A DNA stretch of 64,000 bases from Jeotgalibacillus terrae (GTDB lineage: Bacteria; Bacillota; Bacilli; Bacillales; Jeotgalibacillaceae): positions 1 through 64,000 of the forward strand of contig NZ_JAFBDK010000015.1 of NCBI RefSeq assembly GCF_016908195.1, in the 5' to 3' direction. The stretch's first letter is position 1. Each line of letters begins with the position of its first letter. A program made the position numbers and the translations under genes. Shown here piece after piece: positions 27,422 through 36,020 of this stretch. The notes beneath the pieces are model-generated. The model saw only the letters and a program-made list of their open reading frames with translations, was not told the DNA's origin and ran no database searches.

Positions 27422-28600
27422 TTATCCCCGTTTATTCTTCAGCTGAAGTAATTGCTGTTTCAATTCAGCTTCCATCGCCTGAATCTCACCTTCAGCCTGT
27501 CTTCTCTTTTGACGGCCTTCTTCCTGAATTCGCAGCGTTTCTTCAAGCGTTGTTACTAGATTCGACTGAGTTGTTTTTAATGTTTCGATATCTACGATTC
27601 CACGCTCATTCTCTTTTGCGGTTTCAATACTGTTAGTTTTCAGCATTTCAGAGTTTTTCAGCAGAAGCTCATTTGTTGTTTTTGTAACCTGCTTTTGTGC
27701 CTCAACTGCACGCTGCTGTCTAAACAGCGTGAGAGCGATTGCAATCTGATTCTTCCAAAGCGGTATAGCTGTCAGGATCGAAGCCTGAATCTTCTCAGCC
27801 AGGGCCTGATTAATATTCTGGATCATTCTGATCTGAGGTGCACTCTGAATAGTGATCTGTCTGCTTAACTGTAAGTCATGAATTCTTTTATCGAGTCTGT
27901 CTAAAAACTGCATCATATCATTAACTTCCTGATAAGCCATCTGGTCACTGCTTTTTTCAGCTTTATCGCGAAGAGCAGGGATTACGTTATTCTCAAGGTC
28001 TTCACGTTTCAGTTCAGCAGCTGCAATATAAATATTTAAAGCCTGGAAATATTCTTTATTTTCGTTGTATAACTGGTCGAGCATGTGAATATCATCCAGT
28101 AATGATTTTTTTGAGTGATCCAGCTTCACACTGATTCTGTCAACCTGTGCGCCGACCTTTTGATACTTTGATAAAATTTCATTCACTGAGCGGTTTACTC
28201 TGCTGAACAGCTTAGATATTACATTTTTCTTTTGATCAGACAGCTCATCAGGATCAATCTGCTCTAACCGGTTCATCAGTTCTTTTAATATATCACCAAT
28301 GGGTCCAACATCTTTCCGCTGAACATGATCTAACATCGCATGTGAAAAGTTCGAAAGCTTGGACTGTGCAGCTGTTCCGTATTGCAAAATCGATTGATGA
28401 TCTGCCGGATCAATCTGTTTAGATAACTGCTCAGCCTGTCTGCGGTCTTCTTCAGGAATCACATCCACAAGACGCTTAGGAGTGGATGCGGTCTGTTCCT
28501 GCTGTATGGTCGTCATTTCATTATCACCAAATGGGTTGGCGAGTAAGTCATCAAGTTTTGATGACTGCGTGTCCGTTTTAACATATTGATTGTCCTGCAT
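27422..28600 (-). CDS. yaaN: TelA-family toxic anion resistance protein (YaaN-like)
   Basis: The 392-residue helical, coiled-coil-rich protein belongs to the TelA family (linked to tellurite and colicin or nisin tolerance in other species). It carries [33 protein letters not shown]-like segments and [27 protein letters not shown], all characteristic. GGGAGG precedes the ATG. It lies 15 bases downstream of an xpaC homologue, the same order as B. subtilis xpaC-yaaN. Its biochemical role is not known. Confidence 0.88.
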   Translation of the reverse strand: MQDNQYVKTDTQSSKLDDLLANPFGDNEMTTIQQEQTASTPKRLVDVIPEEDRRQAEQLSKQIDPADHQSILQYGTAAQSKLSNFSHAMLDHVQRKDVGPIGDILKELMNRLEQIDPDELSDQKKNVISKLFSRVNRSVNEILSKYQKVGAQVDRISVKLDHSKKSLLDDIHMLDQLYNENKEYFQALNIYIAAAELKREDLENNVIPALRDKAEKSSDQMAYQEVNDMMQFLDRLDKRIHDLQLSRQITIQSAPQIRMIQNINQALAEKIQASILTAIPLWKNQIAIALTLFRQQRAVEAQKQVTKTTNELLLKNSEMLKTNSIETAKENERGIVDIETLKTTQSNLVTTLEETLRIQEEGRQKRRQAEGEIQAMEAELKQQLLQLKNKRG

Positions 28601-28615
28601 ACATATAACCTCCCG

Positions 28616-29233
28616 CTATTTCTGCTCTATCGTATTTTTTGCCATATCCAATTCAATGCGCAGTGTATCAAGATCATTTGAAAGCACCTTCATCAGATCT
28701 TCTTCAAGCGACCGGTTCAGCTCGTGAAGGGTTTGTCTCGTATCTTCAAGAGAAACAAGTACTTCTTTATTTTTTACCGGCTGAGTCACAAGCATTGTGT
28801 ATTTTTCAGTCAGTTCCACTGCATGGTCAAGATGATAAAAGAAAAATCTCTCTGAAGCATAAAACCGTTTTGGATCTTTTTTAACGATCGTAAAAATTCT
28901 TCTCGAGAATTTGATCATATCATTCAGCTGTCTCATTGCAGAGATTGATCTGATTTGAAATTGTTTAGCCTGAAGCCGCGACAGTTTTTGCTGGGCCTCT
29001 TTTAAATTGCTTTGAATATACTGAAATTCACTTTTAGTTAATCCATATGATTTAATTAATGATCTTCTTTGAAACCATTTAATTGCGTAAAAAGGGAGTA
29101 TGCCTCCCACTACACCTGTAAGCATAGAGGTGATGAAGGACATGTCCATCATAAACAGGGCTGTAATCCATGTAATCACAGCGATTGGCAGTGATACACC
29201 GAGACGGGTGAGAAAGTTCAATATCTGTTTCAT
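28616..29233 (-). CDS. xpaC: XpaC-like membrane protein
   Basis: The 205-residue protein has two N-terminal hydrophobic segments (about 10-30 and 33-50) and a charged helical cytoplasmic part with LKEAQQKLSRLQAKQFQIRSI and ERFFFYHLDHAVELTEKY. XpaC is named for an effect on hydrolysis of an indolyl phosphate but its function is unknown. The second ATG (29233) is favoured since AAGGAG is nine bases before it; the first ATG at 29239 is too close. It forms an operon with the TelA-family gene. Confidence 0.85.
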   Translation of the reverse strand: MKQILNFLTRLGVSLPIAVITWITALFMMDMSFITSMLTGVVGGILPFYAIKWFQRRSLIKSYGLTKSEFQYIQSNLKEAQQKLSRLQAKQFQIRSISAMRQLNDMIKFSRRIFTIVKKDPKRFYASERFFFYHLDHAVELTEKYTMLVTQPVKNKEVLVSLEDTRQTLHELNRSLEEDLMKVLSNDLDTLRIELDMAKNTIEQK

Positions 29234-29239
29234 AGCCAT

Positions 29240-29500
29240 CTTCTCCTTATAGGACTTATAGTATCTTATACGGCTGAGACGATGATTAGTTTCATTTATT
29301 TATTCTCTATCTATTGTCTAATATTCATCACCAGTAAGCAAGCAAAGCGGCGCTAACTAACACTGATAGACTTAAAGACTATTAAAAACGAAATAAATAC
29401 CATTATGAGTAGCTTTTTATAAATCTATCAGGGTATAATATAATTCGAAGGTACTATTTATGAGCCATTGGGTTTATTTTTTGGAAGCGAGGGGCTAGAG
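29240..29500. other. Intergenic region with divergent promoter signals
   Basis: A TATAAT at 29434-29439 lies upstream of the ArsR-type gene with a poor -35. CTGATAGA (29363-29370) and TCTATCAG (29424-29431) form an inverted repeat 53 bases apart, the second copy inside the promoter spacer. Nothing else is seen. Confidence 0.3.
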
Positions 29501-29833
29501 ATGAGTCAACAGATTGAGTACTCACATGAATTAGCAGATCTATATCGATTATTTGGCGACCGGACAAGATTAATCATGGCAAAAAAGATGTCAGAAGAAG
29601 AATGGACAGTGTCTGAATTCGTCCAATTGTTCAGCATCAGTCAGCCTCTTGTCAGTCAGCATATAAAAAAACTGAAAACTGCAGATTTAATTACCGAGCA
29701 GCGTCAGGGTAAAAGAATTTTATACAAATTGAATGAACAGGCTGAACACTATGATCTGGTAATGAAAATTATCCATCCGCTTAAAGAAAAAGAAGCGGAA
29801 AAAGCAATGAATTATGAAACTGTAAATGTATAG
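29501..29833 (+). CDS. ArsR/SmtB-family transcriptional regulator
   Basis: The 110-residue protein is a single winged helix: FGDRTRLIMAKKMSEEEWTVSEFVQLFSISQPLVSQHIKKLKTADLI is split over helices with SQPLVSQHIKKL as recognition helix, and KRILYKLNEQ as the wing. No Cys-rich metal motif (ELCVCDL type) is present, so it may not sense metal. GAGGGG lies seven bases before ATG 29501; the frame extends to 29468 without a ribosome site. Confidence 0.85.
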   Translation: MSQQIEYSHELADLYRLFGDRTRLIMAKKMSEEEWTVSEFVQLFSISQPLVSQHIKKLKTADLITEQRQGKRILYKLNEQAEHYDLVMKIIHPLKEKEAEKAMNYETVNV

Positions 29834-29912
29834 AACCTGAGCAGATTCTTTTCATTTCAGGTCTATGTCCAGTACACTAAAAGCAGCACACTAAAGAAAG
29901 GCGGTGCTGCTT

Positions 29913-30269
29913 TTGTGGCGTATTGTACAGCTGAAAAGTGATGCAGAACCATGGTGGTTTTTAGATGGATGGGAATCAGATATCGTAAAAGAATGGACTT
30001 TTGATACGAAAAAAGACAGCTTTACTTTTTATAAAGAATTAATGGAGAAACAACTGCTGCACTATGAAAAAGTGCGGGTGAAAAGAGGGACACAATCTGC
30101 CTTTTGGGATCCTGATGAATTTTTCTTTTGTGATGATTGTGATGAAGACCTGCAGGTATACCACGGCTTTATTTTATTTCAGCAGCAGATACCATTTACG
30201 AAAGATCATATGACGGATGATGAAAAAAGGTTTTTTGAATCTATTTTCACACAAAAAAAAGAGGCCTGA
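29913..30269 (+). CDS. DUF1033 family protein
   Basis: The 118-residue acidic soluble protein starts at TTG (MWRIVQLKSDAEPWWF), six bases after AAGGCGGTG. The N-terminal block, the DGWESDIV segment and FWDPDEFFFCDDCDEDLQVYHGF are the recognisable features of DUF1033, a family of unknown function in Bacilli. An upstream in-frame GTG at 29904 lies inside the ribosome site and is rejected. Confidence 0.8.
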   Translation: MWRIVQLKSDAEPWWFLDGWESDIVKEWTFDTKKDSFTFYKELMEKQLLHYEKVRVKRGTQSAFWDPDEFFFCDDCDEDLQVYHGFILFQQQIPFTKDHMTDDEKRFFESIFTQKKEA

Positions 30270-30284
30270 TCAAAGGCCTCTTTT
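30257..30284. terminator. Bidirectional terminator
   Basis: AAAAGAGGCCT and AGGCCTCTTTT pair around GATCAA between convergent genes. Confidence 0.9.
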
Positions 30285-31406
30285 TTATACCATTTTACTC
30301 TTTTTCATACGCTGATCATCATATCGCTTGCGGATCGTAATAAAGCGGTAAGCATTAACTACGATCGCTTTACCGACTGCATAAGTCGGGACAGCCATAA
30401 TAAGACCGAGCAATCCTCCAAAACTTCCGGCTACAAGCAGCAGGAAAATAATTGTAAGGGGATGGACCTGAAGTTTTTTACCCATTACCTGAGGAGAGAT
30501 CAGGTTACTCTCAATTTGCTGGGCAACGATAACAACAACTATGACCAGCAGCGCAATTAAAGGTGACTGTATGAATCCAACAACCAAAGCCGGAATCGTA
30601 CCAATGAAAGGTCCGACAAAAGGAATAACATTTGTCAGCATGGCAACCAGCGCCAGAACTATCGAATATTCGAGACCGATGATTAAATACCCTATATAAA
30701 GAAGCACACCTACACAAAAGCTGACAATCAGCTGTCCCTGAATATAAGAGCTGAGTGCAACATCCATATCCTGAAGAACTTTTCTGCCTTCAGGACGAAA
30801 TTCTTCCGGTGTAAAACGGAGAAATTGCTCAGGCAGTTTCTGGCCGTCTTTTAACATATAAAATAAAACAAACGGGATGGTGACAATCACGATCGCAATA
30901 TTTGTGATCACGCCAATGATAGACATCAGGTTAGAACCGATTGCATCAAGTGAGCCCTGCAGCGTACTTGCTACCCGCTCAGTGATATCCTGAATGGAAA
31001 AGTCCTGCTGCTGCTGAATACTTTTAAACCAGTCAGACTGAACTAAATTCAAAGTCATCGCAGAAAGTTCATTGAATATAGTCGGAATGTTTTCAACCAA
31101 AGCATTGAACTGGCGTGATAATGGAGGTCCGACTAAGAAGATAAGACCTGTAATCAGTCCGATTCCTGCAAGGTAGATCAATAATATTGAAATACCACGG
31201 GGCAGATATTTTGCAGCAAAATTTACAATTGGCCTCAGCAGATAATAAAGTACCCCGGCAATTGCGATTGGTGCAAAAAGGGTTGTCACGATAATGACAA
31301 TTGGTGTGAAAATATAGTCCACCAATGACAATAAATAAATAATAATCAAAATGGTAATTAAGCCAAAACCGAAACGGAACCATTTTGACTTTGCTAATTC
31401 ATTCAA
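30285..31406 (-). CDS. AI-2E family transporter (UPF0118)
   Basis: The 373-residue membrane protein has about seven to eight hydrophobic segments, including the paired N-terminal ones, IPFVLFYMLKDG and the family signature NVIPFVGPFIGTIPALVVG followed by QQIESNLISPQVMGKKLQVHPL. Members include the autoinducer exporter TqsA and Na+/H+ antiporters; substrate is open. The TTG at 31406 has GGAGGG eight bases upstream, whereas the ATG at 31421 in frame has none. Confidence 0.85.
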   Translation of the reverse strand: MNELAKSKWFRFGFGLITILIIIYLLSLVDYIFTPIVIIVTTLFAPIAIAGVLYYLLRPIVNFAAKYLPRGISILLIYLAGIGLITGLIFLVGPPLSRQFNALVENIPTIFNELSAMTLNLVQSDWFKSIQQQQDFSIQDITERVASTLQGSLDAIGSNLMSIIGVITNIAIVIVTIPFVLFYMLKDGQKLPEQFLRFTPEEFRPEGRKVLQDMDVALSSYIQGQLIVSFCVGVLLYIGYLIIGLEYSIVLALVAMLTNVIPFVGPFIGTIPALVVGFIQSPLIALLVIVVVIVAQQIESNLISPQVMGKKLQVHPLTIIFLLLVAGSFGGLLGLIMAVPTYAVGKAIVVNAYRFITIRKRYDDQRMKKSKMV

Positions 31407-31500
31407 TACTTTTCCCTCCATATGTATGTATAATTGACAATATCATAACCTACACAGCACCATTATGCTAACAAAATATTCAAACCGAAGGAGTCGTTTG

Positions 31501-31779
31501 ATGAAATTTATCAAGAGAATTCAATTCGTTTTTCATTTTAGAAAGTCACTGCCGTTTATTAAAGATTTTTTTACTTCATCAGCTGTACACCCGTTAAAAA
31601 AAGTTATGACCGCTGGATTAATTGTTGCTTATGCTGTCATGCCGGCAGATATACTGCCTGATTATTTGTTTTTAATCGGCATAACAGATGATATTGCTTT
31701 TACGGCATTCATGCTGCAACTGGCTGTAAAGATGGCTCCGCCCGAGCTTGCAGAGAAGCATCAGCTGCACATTAAATAA
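31501..31779 (+). CDS. DUF1232 (YkvA-like) membrane protein, 92 aa
   Basis: The 92-residue protein contains the DUF1232 core: HPLKKVMTAGLIVAYAVMPADILPDYLFLIGITDDIAF, with the hallmark P-x-D-x-x-P-D segment (MPADILPDYL). It has one or two weak hydrophobic segments. GAAGGAG precedes the ATG at 31501. A second DUF1232 protein is encoded 750 bases downstream. Confidence 0.82.
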   Translation: MKFIKRIQFVFHFRKSLPFIKDFFTSSAVHPLKKVMTAGLIVAYAVMPADILPDYLFLIGITDDIAFTAFMLQLAVKMAPPELAEKHQLHIK

Positions 31780-31806
31780 TTTTCAGCAAAATTTTAACTA
31801 ATTAAT

Positions 31807-31834
31807 TTGACATTCAACTTAAAGGCTGTATAAT
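31807..31834 (+). promoter_or_regulatory. Promoter of the cold-shock gene
   Basis: Perfect TTGACA (31807-31812) and TATAAT (31829-31834), 16 bases apart, giving a leader of about 147 bases. Confidence 0.85.
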
Positions 31835-31875
31835 AAGGGTAACAAGTCAATAAGCAATGATACCTGCATGACAAG

Positions 31876-31935
31876 ATTCACATATTACAAAGAGTGATCG
31901 GAAAGCACGGTACTTTTTGTAATATGTGAATTTTT
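31876..31935 (+). promoter_or_regulatory. Long hairpin with T-run in the csp leader
   Basis: ATTCACATATTACAAA (31876-31891) and TTTGTAATATGTGAAT (31916-31931) form a perfect 16-pair stem around a 24-base loop and are followed by TTTTC. It lies inside the long 5' leader of the cold-shock gene and looks like an attenuator or thermosensitive structure. Confidence 0.6.
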
Positions 31936-31987
31936 CTATTTACGGAAAGTTGCATATTGTCAATTTATTTTTTGGAGGTTTTTCATT

Positions 31988-32188
31988 ATGAAAACTGGTA
32001 CAGTAAAATGGTTTAACGCAGAAAAAGGTTTCGGATTTATCGAAGTTGAAGGAGAAAACGACGTATTCGTACACTTCTCAGCTATCACAGGCGAAGGCTT
32101 CAAGTCTCTTGACGAAGGCCAGCAGGTTGAATTCGAAGTGGTTGAAGGTAACCGCGGACCACAAGCAGCTAACGTTGTAAAACTGTAA
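31988..32188 (+). CDS. csp: Cold-shock protein (CspA/CspB family)
   Basis: The 66-residue protein is a single cold-shock domain with RNP1 KGFGFI (about 13-18) and RNP2 VFVHF (about 26-30). It binds single-stranded RNA/DNA and prevents mRNA secondary structure. TTGGAGG precedes the ATG. The strong promoter and long structured leader agree with an abundant, temperature-controlled Csp. A terminator follows. Confidence 0.97.
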   Translation: MKTGTVKWFNAEKGFGFIEVEGENDVFVHFSAITGEGFKSLDEGQQVEFEVVEGNRGPQAANVVKL

Positions 32189-32199
32189 TTGTTGATATA

Positions 32200-32230
32200 A
32201 AAACCGCTCTCTTAACTGAGAGCGGTTTTT
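32200..32230 (+). terminator. Terminator of csp
   Basis: AAAACCGCTCTC and GAGAGCGGTTTT pair around TTAACT, followed by more T. Confidence 0.92.
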
Positions 32231-32327
32231 TTCATATCCTTTTTGTCTGACTAAGTCCCAAGAGCTAATATAAGTGCCTATACGTTCAGGCTTACCAGGC
32301 ATAGTCTAATAGCAGGGGGGAATAGAG

Positions 32328-32456
32328 ATGAAAGATAAAGAACCGATTAAGTCCTCAAAACCGCATCCTTTTGATTCTTTTTGGGAATTCCAGAGAAAAA
32401 AATCAGAACGCAGCGGAAAGAAAGAAGAGTCAAAGTCAAAACCATATTGGTGGTAA
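32328..32456 (+). CDS. Small hydrophilic protein, 42 aa
   Basis: An ATG preceded by AGGGGGGAATAG opens a 42-codon frame: a Lys/Ser/Pro-rich start, an aromatic stretch HPFDSFWEFQRKK, a Lys/Glu/Ser run and a C-terminal PYWW. No family is recognised. The strong ribosome site supports it being real. Confidence 0.55.
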   Translation: MKDKEPIKSSKPHPFDSFWEFQRKKSERSGKKEESKSKPYWW

Positions 32457-32534
32457 TTTATATACCGGCTGTCTTATGATAGAAATAGGAGCCGGTTACA
32501 TAGAACATTTGCCGTGCAGAAGGAGGAGTCAGCT

Positions 32535-32987
32535 TTGGAACAAACCCGTGAAGAACAGGAAAACTTTTATTTTAAGCTAAGAAATAAGATTGACAACTTT
32601 TTAAAAGACAAGACAGGAAGAAATCATAAGTATGCAAAGTACCTGTTATTTGCACCGGATATCTTCTACCTGTTGATTCAGGTTGTCAGAGATAAGAGAG
32701 TTTCAGGTAAGGATAAAGCGATGGTTGCAGGCGCGATCAGTTATTTTATACTCCCCCTGGATTTAATTCCAGAAGGACTGATCGGTCCTGGCGGATATAT
32801 CGATGATCTGGTTGTTGCGTCTTTTGTTTTACAAACGATTGTCAATAACCTGTCACCTGATATTATCAGAGATCACTGGGCAGGTGATGAAGACGGACTG
32901 AGTGTCATCAATAAAATTGCAGGGCTTTCAGATAAAGTGCTGAAAAAAGGTACATTGCCTGCATTGCTTAAAAAATTTCAAAAATAA
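32535..32987 (+). CDS. DUF1232 (YkvA-like) protein, 150 aa
   Basis: The 150-residue protein has a DUF1232 core near residues 55-100: DKAMVAGAISYFILPLDLIPEGLIGPGGYIDDLVVASFVL, including LPLDLIPE. The start is a TTG eight bases after AAGGAGG; an upstream GTG at 32514 precedes the ribosome site and is unlikely. Function of the family is unknown. Terminator follows immediately. Confidence 0.82.
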   Translation: MEQTREEQENFYFKLRNKIDNFLKDKTGRNHKYAKYLLFAPDIFYLLIQVVRDKRVSGKDKAMVAGAISYFILPLDLIPEGLIGPGGYIDDLVVASFVLQTIVNNLSPDIIRDHWAGDEDGLSVINKIAGLSDKVLKKGTLPALLKKFQK

Positions 32988-33014
32988 AAACTGCCGGTTA
33001 TCCGGCAGTTTTTT
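32986..33014. terminator. Bidirectional terminator
   Basis: AAAAACTGCCGG and CCGGCAGTTTTT form a perfect stem with a four-base loop between convergent genes. Confidence 0.93.
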
Positions 33015-33026
33015 CATATCATCACA

Positions 33027-34631
33027 TCAAGATGATACGCGTTCTTTATTCCACTCTAAAAATTCATCATAAGTCAGCTGCTTGTCCGTAATCTGGCCAT
33101 CTGTAATATCAATAATACGGTTAGCAATTGTCTGAACGAACTGATGGTCATGTGAAGTGAAGATCATCGCGCCTTTATAATTGATCAGCCCATTGTTCAA
33201 TGCTGTGATTGATTCTAGGTCTAAGTGATTCGTAGGCTCATCAAGAAGCAGAACATTGGCTTTTTTCAGCATCATTCTTGACAGCATACAGCGTACCTTT
33301 TCTCCACCTGAAAGAACGGAAGGCTTTTTCTTCACTTCTTCACCGGAGAATAGCATACGTCCAAGGAAGCCTCTCAGGAACGTTTCACTTTCATCTTCAG
33401 GACTGTACTGTCTTAACCAGTCAACTAGGTCTGATTCCTGACCTTCGAAGTATGAAGAGTTATCATGAGGGAAGTATGACTGTGTCGTTGTCACGCCCCA
33501 CTTGAAGCTGCCACTGTCAGGCTCAATTTCTCCCATCAGAATACGCATCAGCGTCGTTTTAGCAATTTCATCAGTACCTGCAAGCGCAATTTTATCATCT
33601 TTGTTCATTGTAAAGCTGACATTATCGAGTATTTTAACCCCATCGATTGTCTTAGAGATATCTTTTACCTGCAGTACATCATTACCGATTTCACGTTCCA
33701 TTTCGAATTGCACGAAAGGATATTTACGTGATGACGGTTTTATATCATCGAGTGTAATTTTCTCGAGCATTTTCTTACGTGATGTTGCCTGTTTGGATTT
33801 AGATGCATTTGCACTGAATCTTGCTACGAACGCCTGAAGTTCTTTAATCTTCTCTTCCTTCTTGCGGTTTTGATCAGAAACAAGTCTTTGTGCAAGCTGA
33901 CTTGATTCATACCAGAAATCATAGTTACCCATATAAATCTGAATTTTACTGAAATCAAGGTCAGCAATATGCGTACATACTGTGTTCAGGAAGTGACGGT
34001 CGTGTGAGACAACAATCACAGTGTTCTCGAAATTAATGAGGAAGTCTTCAAGCCATAGGGTCGCTTGAATATCAAGACCGTTAGTCGGCTCATCAAGTAA
34101 AAGAACATCCGGCTTGCCAAACAGTGCCTGAGCAAGCAGCACTTTAATTTTTTCAGAACCTGTCAGTTCAGACATTTTTTTATTGAAATAATCTTCACCG
34201 AGTCCAAGACCCTGAAGTAAAATAGCTGCATCAGACTCAGCTTCCCAACCGTTCATTTCACCGAATTCACCTTCAAGCTCAGCAGCTTTAATGCCATCTT
34301 CATCTGAAAAATCTTCTTTCATATAGATTGCATTTTTTTCCTGCATGACTTCATACAGACGTGTATGCCCCATAAGCACGACATTCAGTACTTCTTCTTC
34401 TTCATATTCAAAATGGTTCTGCTTCAGCACAGCAAGACGTTCATCAGGTCCCATAGACACGTGACCTGTCTGCGCTTCGAGCTCACCTGAAAGAATTTTC
34501 AGGAATGTTGATTTTCCAGCGCCGTTTGCACCAATTAATCCGTAGCAGTTACCCGGGTTAAATTTAATATTCACATCTTCAAACAGTTTGCGGTCTCCAA
34601 AACGAAGACTGACATCTGATACTTGTATCAT
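33027..34631 (-). CDS. ykpA: ABC-F family ATPase (YkpA/YbiT-like)
   Basis: The 534-residue soluble protein has two ATP-binding domains and no membrane part, as in ABC-F translation factors that act on the ribosome. Domain 1 has Walker A GANGAGKST (near 34-42) and LLLDEPTNGLD, but its signature is LTGSEK instead of LSGGE. Domain 2 has a degenerate Walker A, GTDEIAKTT, with normal LSGGEK and LLLDEPTNHLD. The linker between them is basic and helical (about 245-290). GGAGGG precedes the ATG. It is closest in layout to YkpA/YbiT; antibiotic protection cannot be inferred. Confidence 0.88.
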   Translation of the reverse strand: MIQVSDVSLRFGDRKLFEDVNIKFNPGNCYGLIGANGAGKSTFLKILSGELEAQTGHVSMGPDERLAVLKQNHFEYEEEEVLNVVLMGHTRLYEVMQEKNAIYMKEDFSDEDGIKAAELEGEFGEMNGWEAESDAAILLQGLGLGEDYFNKKMSELTGSEKIKVLLAQALFGKPDVLLLDEPTNGLDIQATLWLEDFLINFENTVIVVSHDRHFLNTVCTHIADLDFSKIQIYMGNYDFWYESSQLAQRLVSDQNRKKEEKIKELQAFVARFSANASKSKQATSRKKMLEKITLDDIKPSSRKYPFVQFEMEREIGNDVLQVKDISKTIDGVKILDNVSFTMNKDDKIALAGTDEIAKTTLMRILMGEIEPDSGSFKWGVTTTQSYFPHDNSSYFEGQESDLVDWLRQYSPEDESETFLRGFLGRMLFSGEEVKKKPSVLSGGEKVRCMLSRMMLKKANVLLLDEPTNHLDLESITALNNGLINYKGAMIFTSHDHQFVQTIANRIIDITDGQITDKQLTYDEFLEWNKERVSS

Positions 34632-34796
34632 TTAATAATCCCTCCAAGAAAACATATCAATACATTATAGCACTTCTTGACCTGCTTGGAAATGCATATC
34701 CGAATTACACTCAGTTCAAGAGTCTTAAATTTGAAATAATCTTTTCATGTGAGATAGAATGGATCATAAGCAATGAATTGAAAGGCGGAGATGGTT

Positions 34797-35396
34797 ATGC
34801 ATCATATTTATCATGAAGGAAAGCCCGGAAAACCTGTATTACTCTTATTACACGGTACTGGAGGTACTGAGCAGGACCTGTTACCGATCGCTGATATGAT
34901 TGATCCTGAAGCAAGTATCCTCAGTGTTAGAGGGAATGTAAGTGAAAACGGAATGCCACGCTTCTTTAAAAGGTTAAGTGAAGGTGTTTTTGATATAGAA
35001 GACCTGAAGCACAGGACACAAGAGCTGCACGAGTTTTTAAATGATGCAGCAATAAAATATTCATTTGACCGTAAAAACGTGATAGCAATCGGTTATTCCA
35101 ATGGAGCAAATATCGCCGGAAGCCTGCTGTTTCATTACAGTGATTCTCTTAAAGCTGCGAGCCTGCACCATCCGATGGTTCCGTTAAGAGATAAGGAACT
35201 GCCTGACTTAAGTAAGATCAGCGTATTTATTGGAGCGGGAGAAAACGATCCGATATGTCCGCCGGAGGAAACCAAAGACTTAACGGAACTGCTTAAGGGA
35301 GCAGGGGCTCAAGTAGATACAAAATGGTACAACCGCGGGCACCAGCTCATCGAAGAAGAAGTGAGTGACGCTAAAAAGTGGTATGAATCGTTATAG
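34797..35396 (+). CDS. Alpha/beta hydrolase, carboxylesterase-type (MhqD/YdfO-like)
   Basis: The 199-residue hydrolase has the oxyanion HGTGGTE near residues 19-25, the nucleophile elbow GYSNGAN (Ser near 102) and the catalytic His in NRGHQL; the Asp is in GAGENDPICP. It belongs to the phospholipase/carboxylesterase group that includes MhqD. AAAGGCGG is seven bases before the second ATG (34797), so that start is chosen over 34791. Substrate is unknown. Confidence 0.85.
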   Translation: MHHIYHEGKPGKPVLLLLHGTGGTEQDLLPIADMIDPEASILSVRGNVSENGMPRFFKRLSEGVFDIEDLKHRTQELHEFLNDAAIKYSFDRKNVIAIGYSNGANIAGSLLFHYSDSLKAASLHHPMVPLRDKELPDLSKISVFIGAGENDPICPPEETKDLTELLKGAGAQVDTKWYNRGHQLIEEEVSDAKKWYESL

Positions 35397-35403
35397 TCCT
35401 GGT

Positions 35404-35429
35404 AAAAGCCTGCAATCATGCGGGCTTTT
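35404..35429 (+). terminator. Terminator after the esterase gene
   Basis: AAAAGCCTGCA and TGCGGGCTTTT pair with one wobble, followed by ATT. Confidence 0.75.
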
Positions 35430-35505
35430 ATTGTATAATAAAAGCAAACATATGATCGCAAGTGTTAAAAAAGGCATTTTTCACACTTGAGACAGGAGGA
35501 ATTGG

Positions 35506-35886
35506 ATGAGTAAGCATAACCCTAAAAAGTTTGCATTAAATATGAGCGCTTCACAGTTTACCAAGTTCTACATATTACATTTGTTATCCATTAGACACTC
35601 CGGTATGATCAGTGAACATTTCAAAGCGGAATTCCGAAAGATCGGCGGTAACTGGGAACCTGCCCCAAGCACGCTGTTAGACGCACTGCATGATATGGCT
35701 GAAGAAGGCCTCTTAAATAGACGCGAAGATTACAAATCCCATGAACGCAAGCGGCAGAAAGTATACTGGTATACGCTCACTGACCAGGGAAAAGACGCGT
35801 TTGAAGTGATGAAAAAGCAGTTTCTTCCGTTATTTGAAGAACAGAAGCAGATTATACAGAATATCCTGAATACAGTTTTTAAGTAG
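35506..35886 (+). CDS. PadR-like winged-helix regulator
   Basis: The 126-residue protein shows the PadR layout: FTKFYILHLLSIRHSGMISEHF, PSTLLDALHDMAEEGLL (recognition helix plus following turn), KVYWYTLTDQGKDAFEVMKKQF (wing and C-terminal helix). AGGAGG precedes the ATG. Effector and targets are unknown; no obvious target gene is adjacent. Confidence 0.75.
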   Translation: MSKHNPKKFALNMSASQFTKFYILHLLSIRHSGMISEHFKAEFRKIGGNWEPAPSTLLDALHDMAEEGLLNRREDYKSHERKRQKVYWYTLTDQGKDAFEVMKKQFLPLFEEQKQIIQNILNTVFK

Positions 35887-35912
35887 CACCGGTTCATTGC
35901 CGGTGCTTTTTT
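35885..35912 (+). terminator. Terminator after the PadR-like gene
   Basis: AGCACCGG and CCGGTGCT pair around TTCATTG, followed by TTTTT. Confidence 0.9.
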
Positions 35913-36020
35913 CTGAGTTCTTTCTGTTAAAAAGAATCTAACAACGCTATACTTACCTGTAACAGGACTAACATTTGTGGTACAGTTAATCAGTTATTTT
36001 AGATTTCAGGAGGCATTTAT

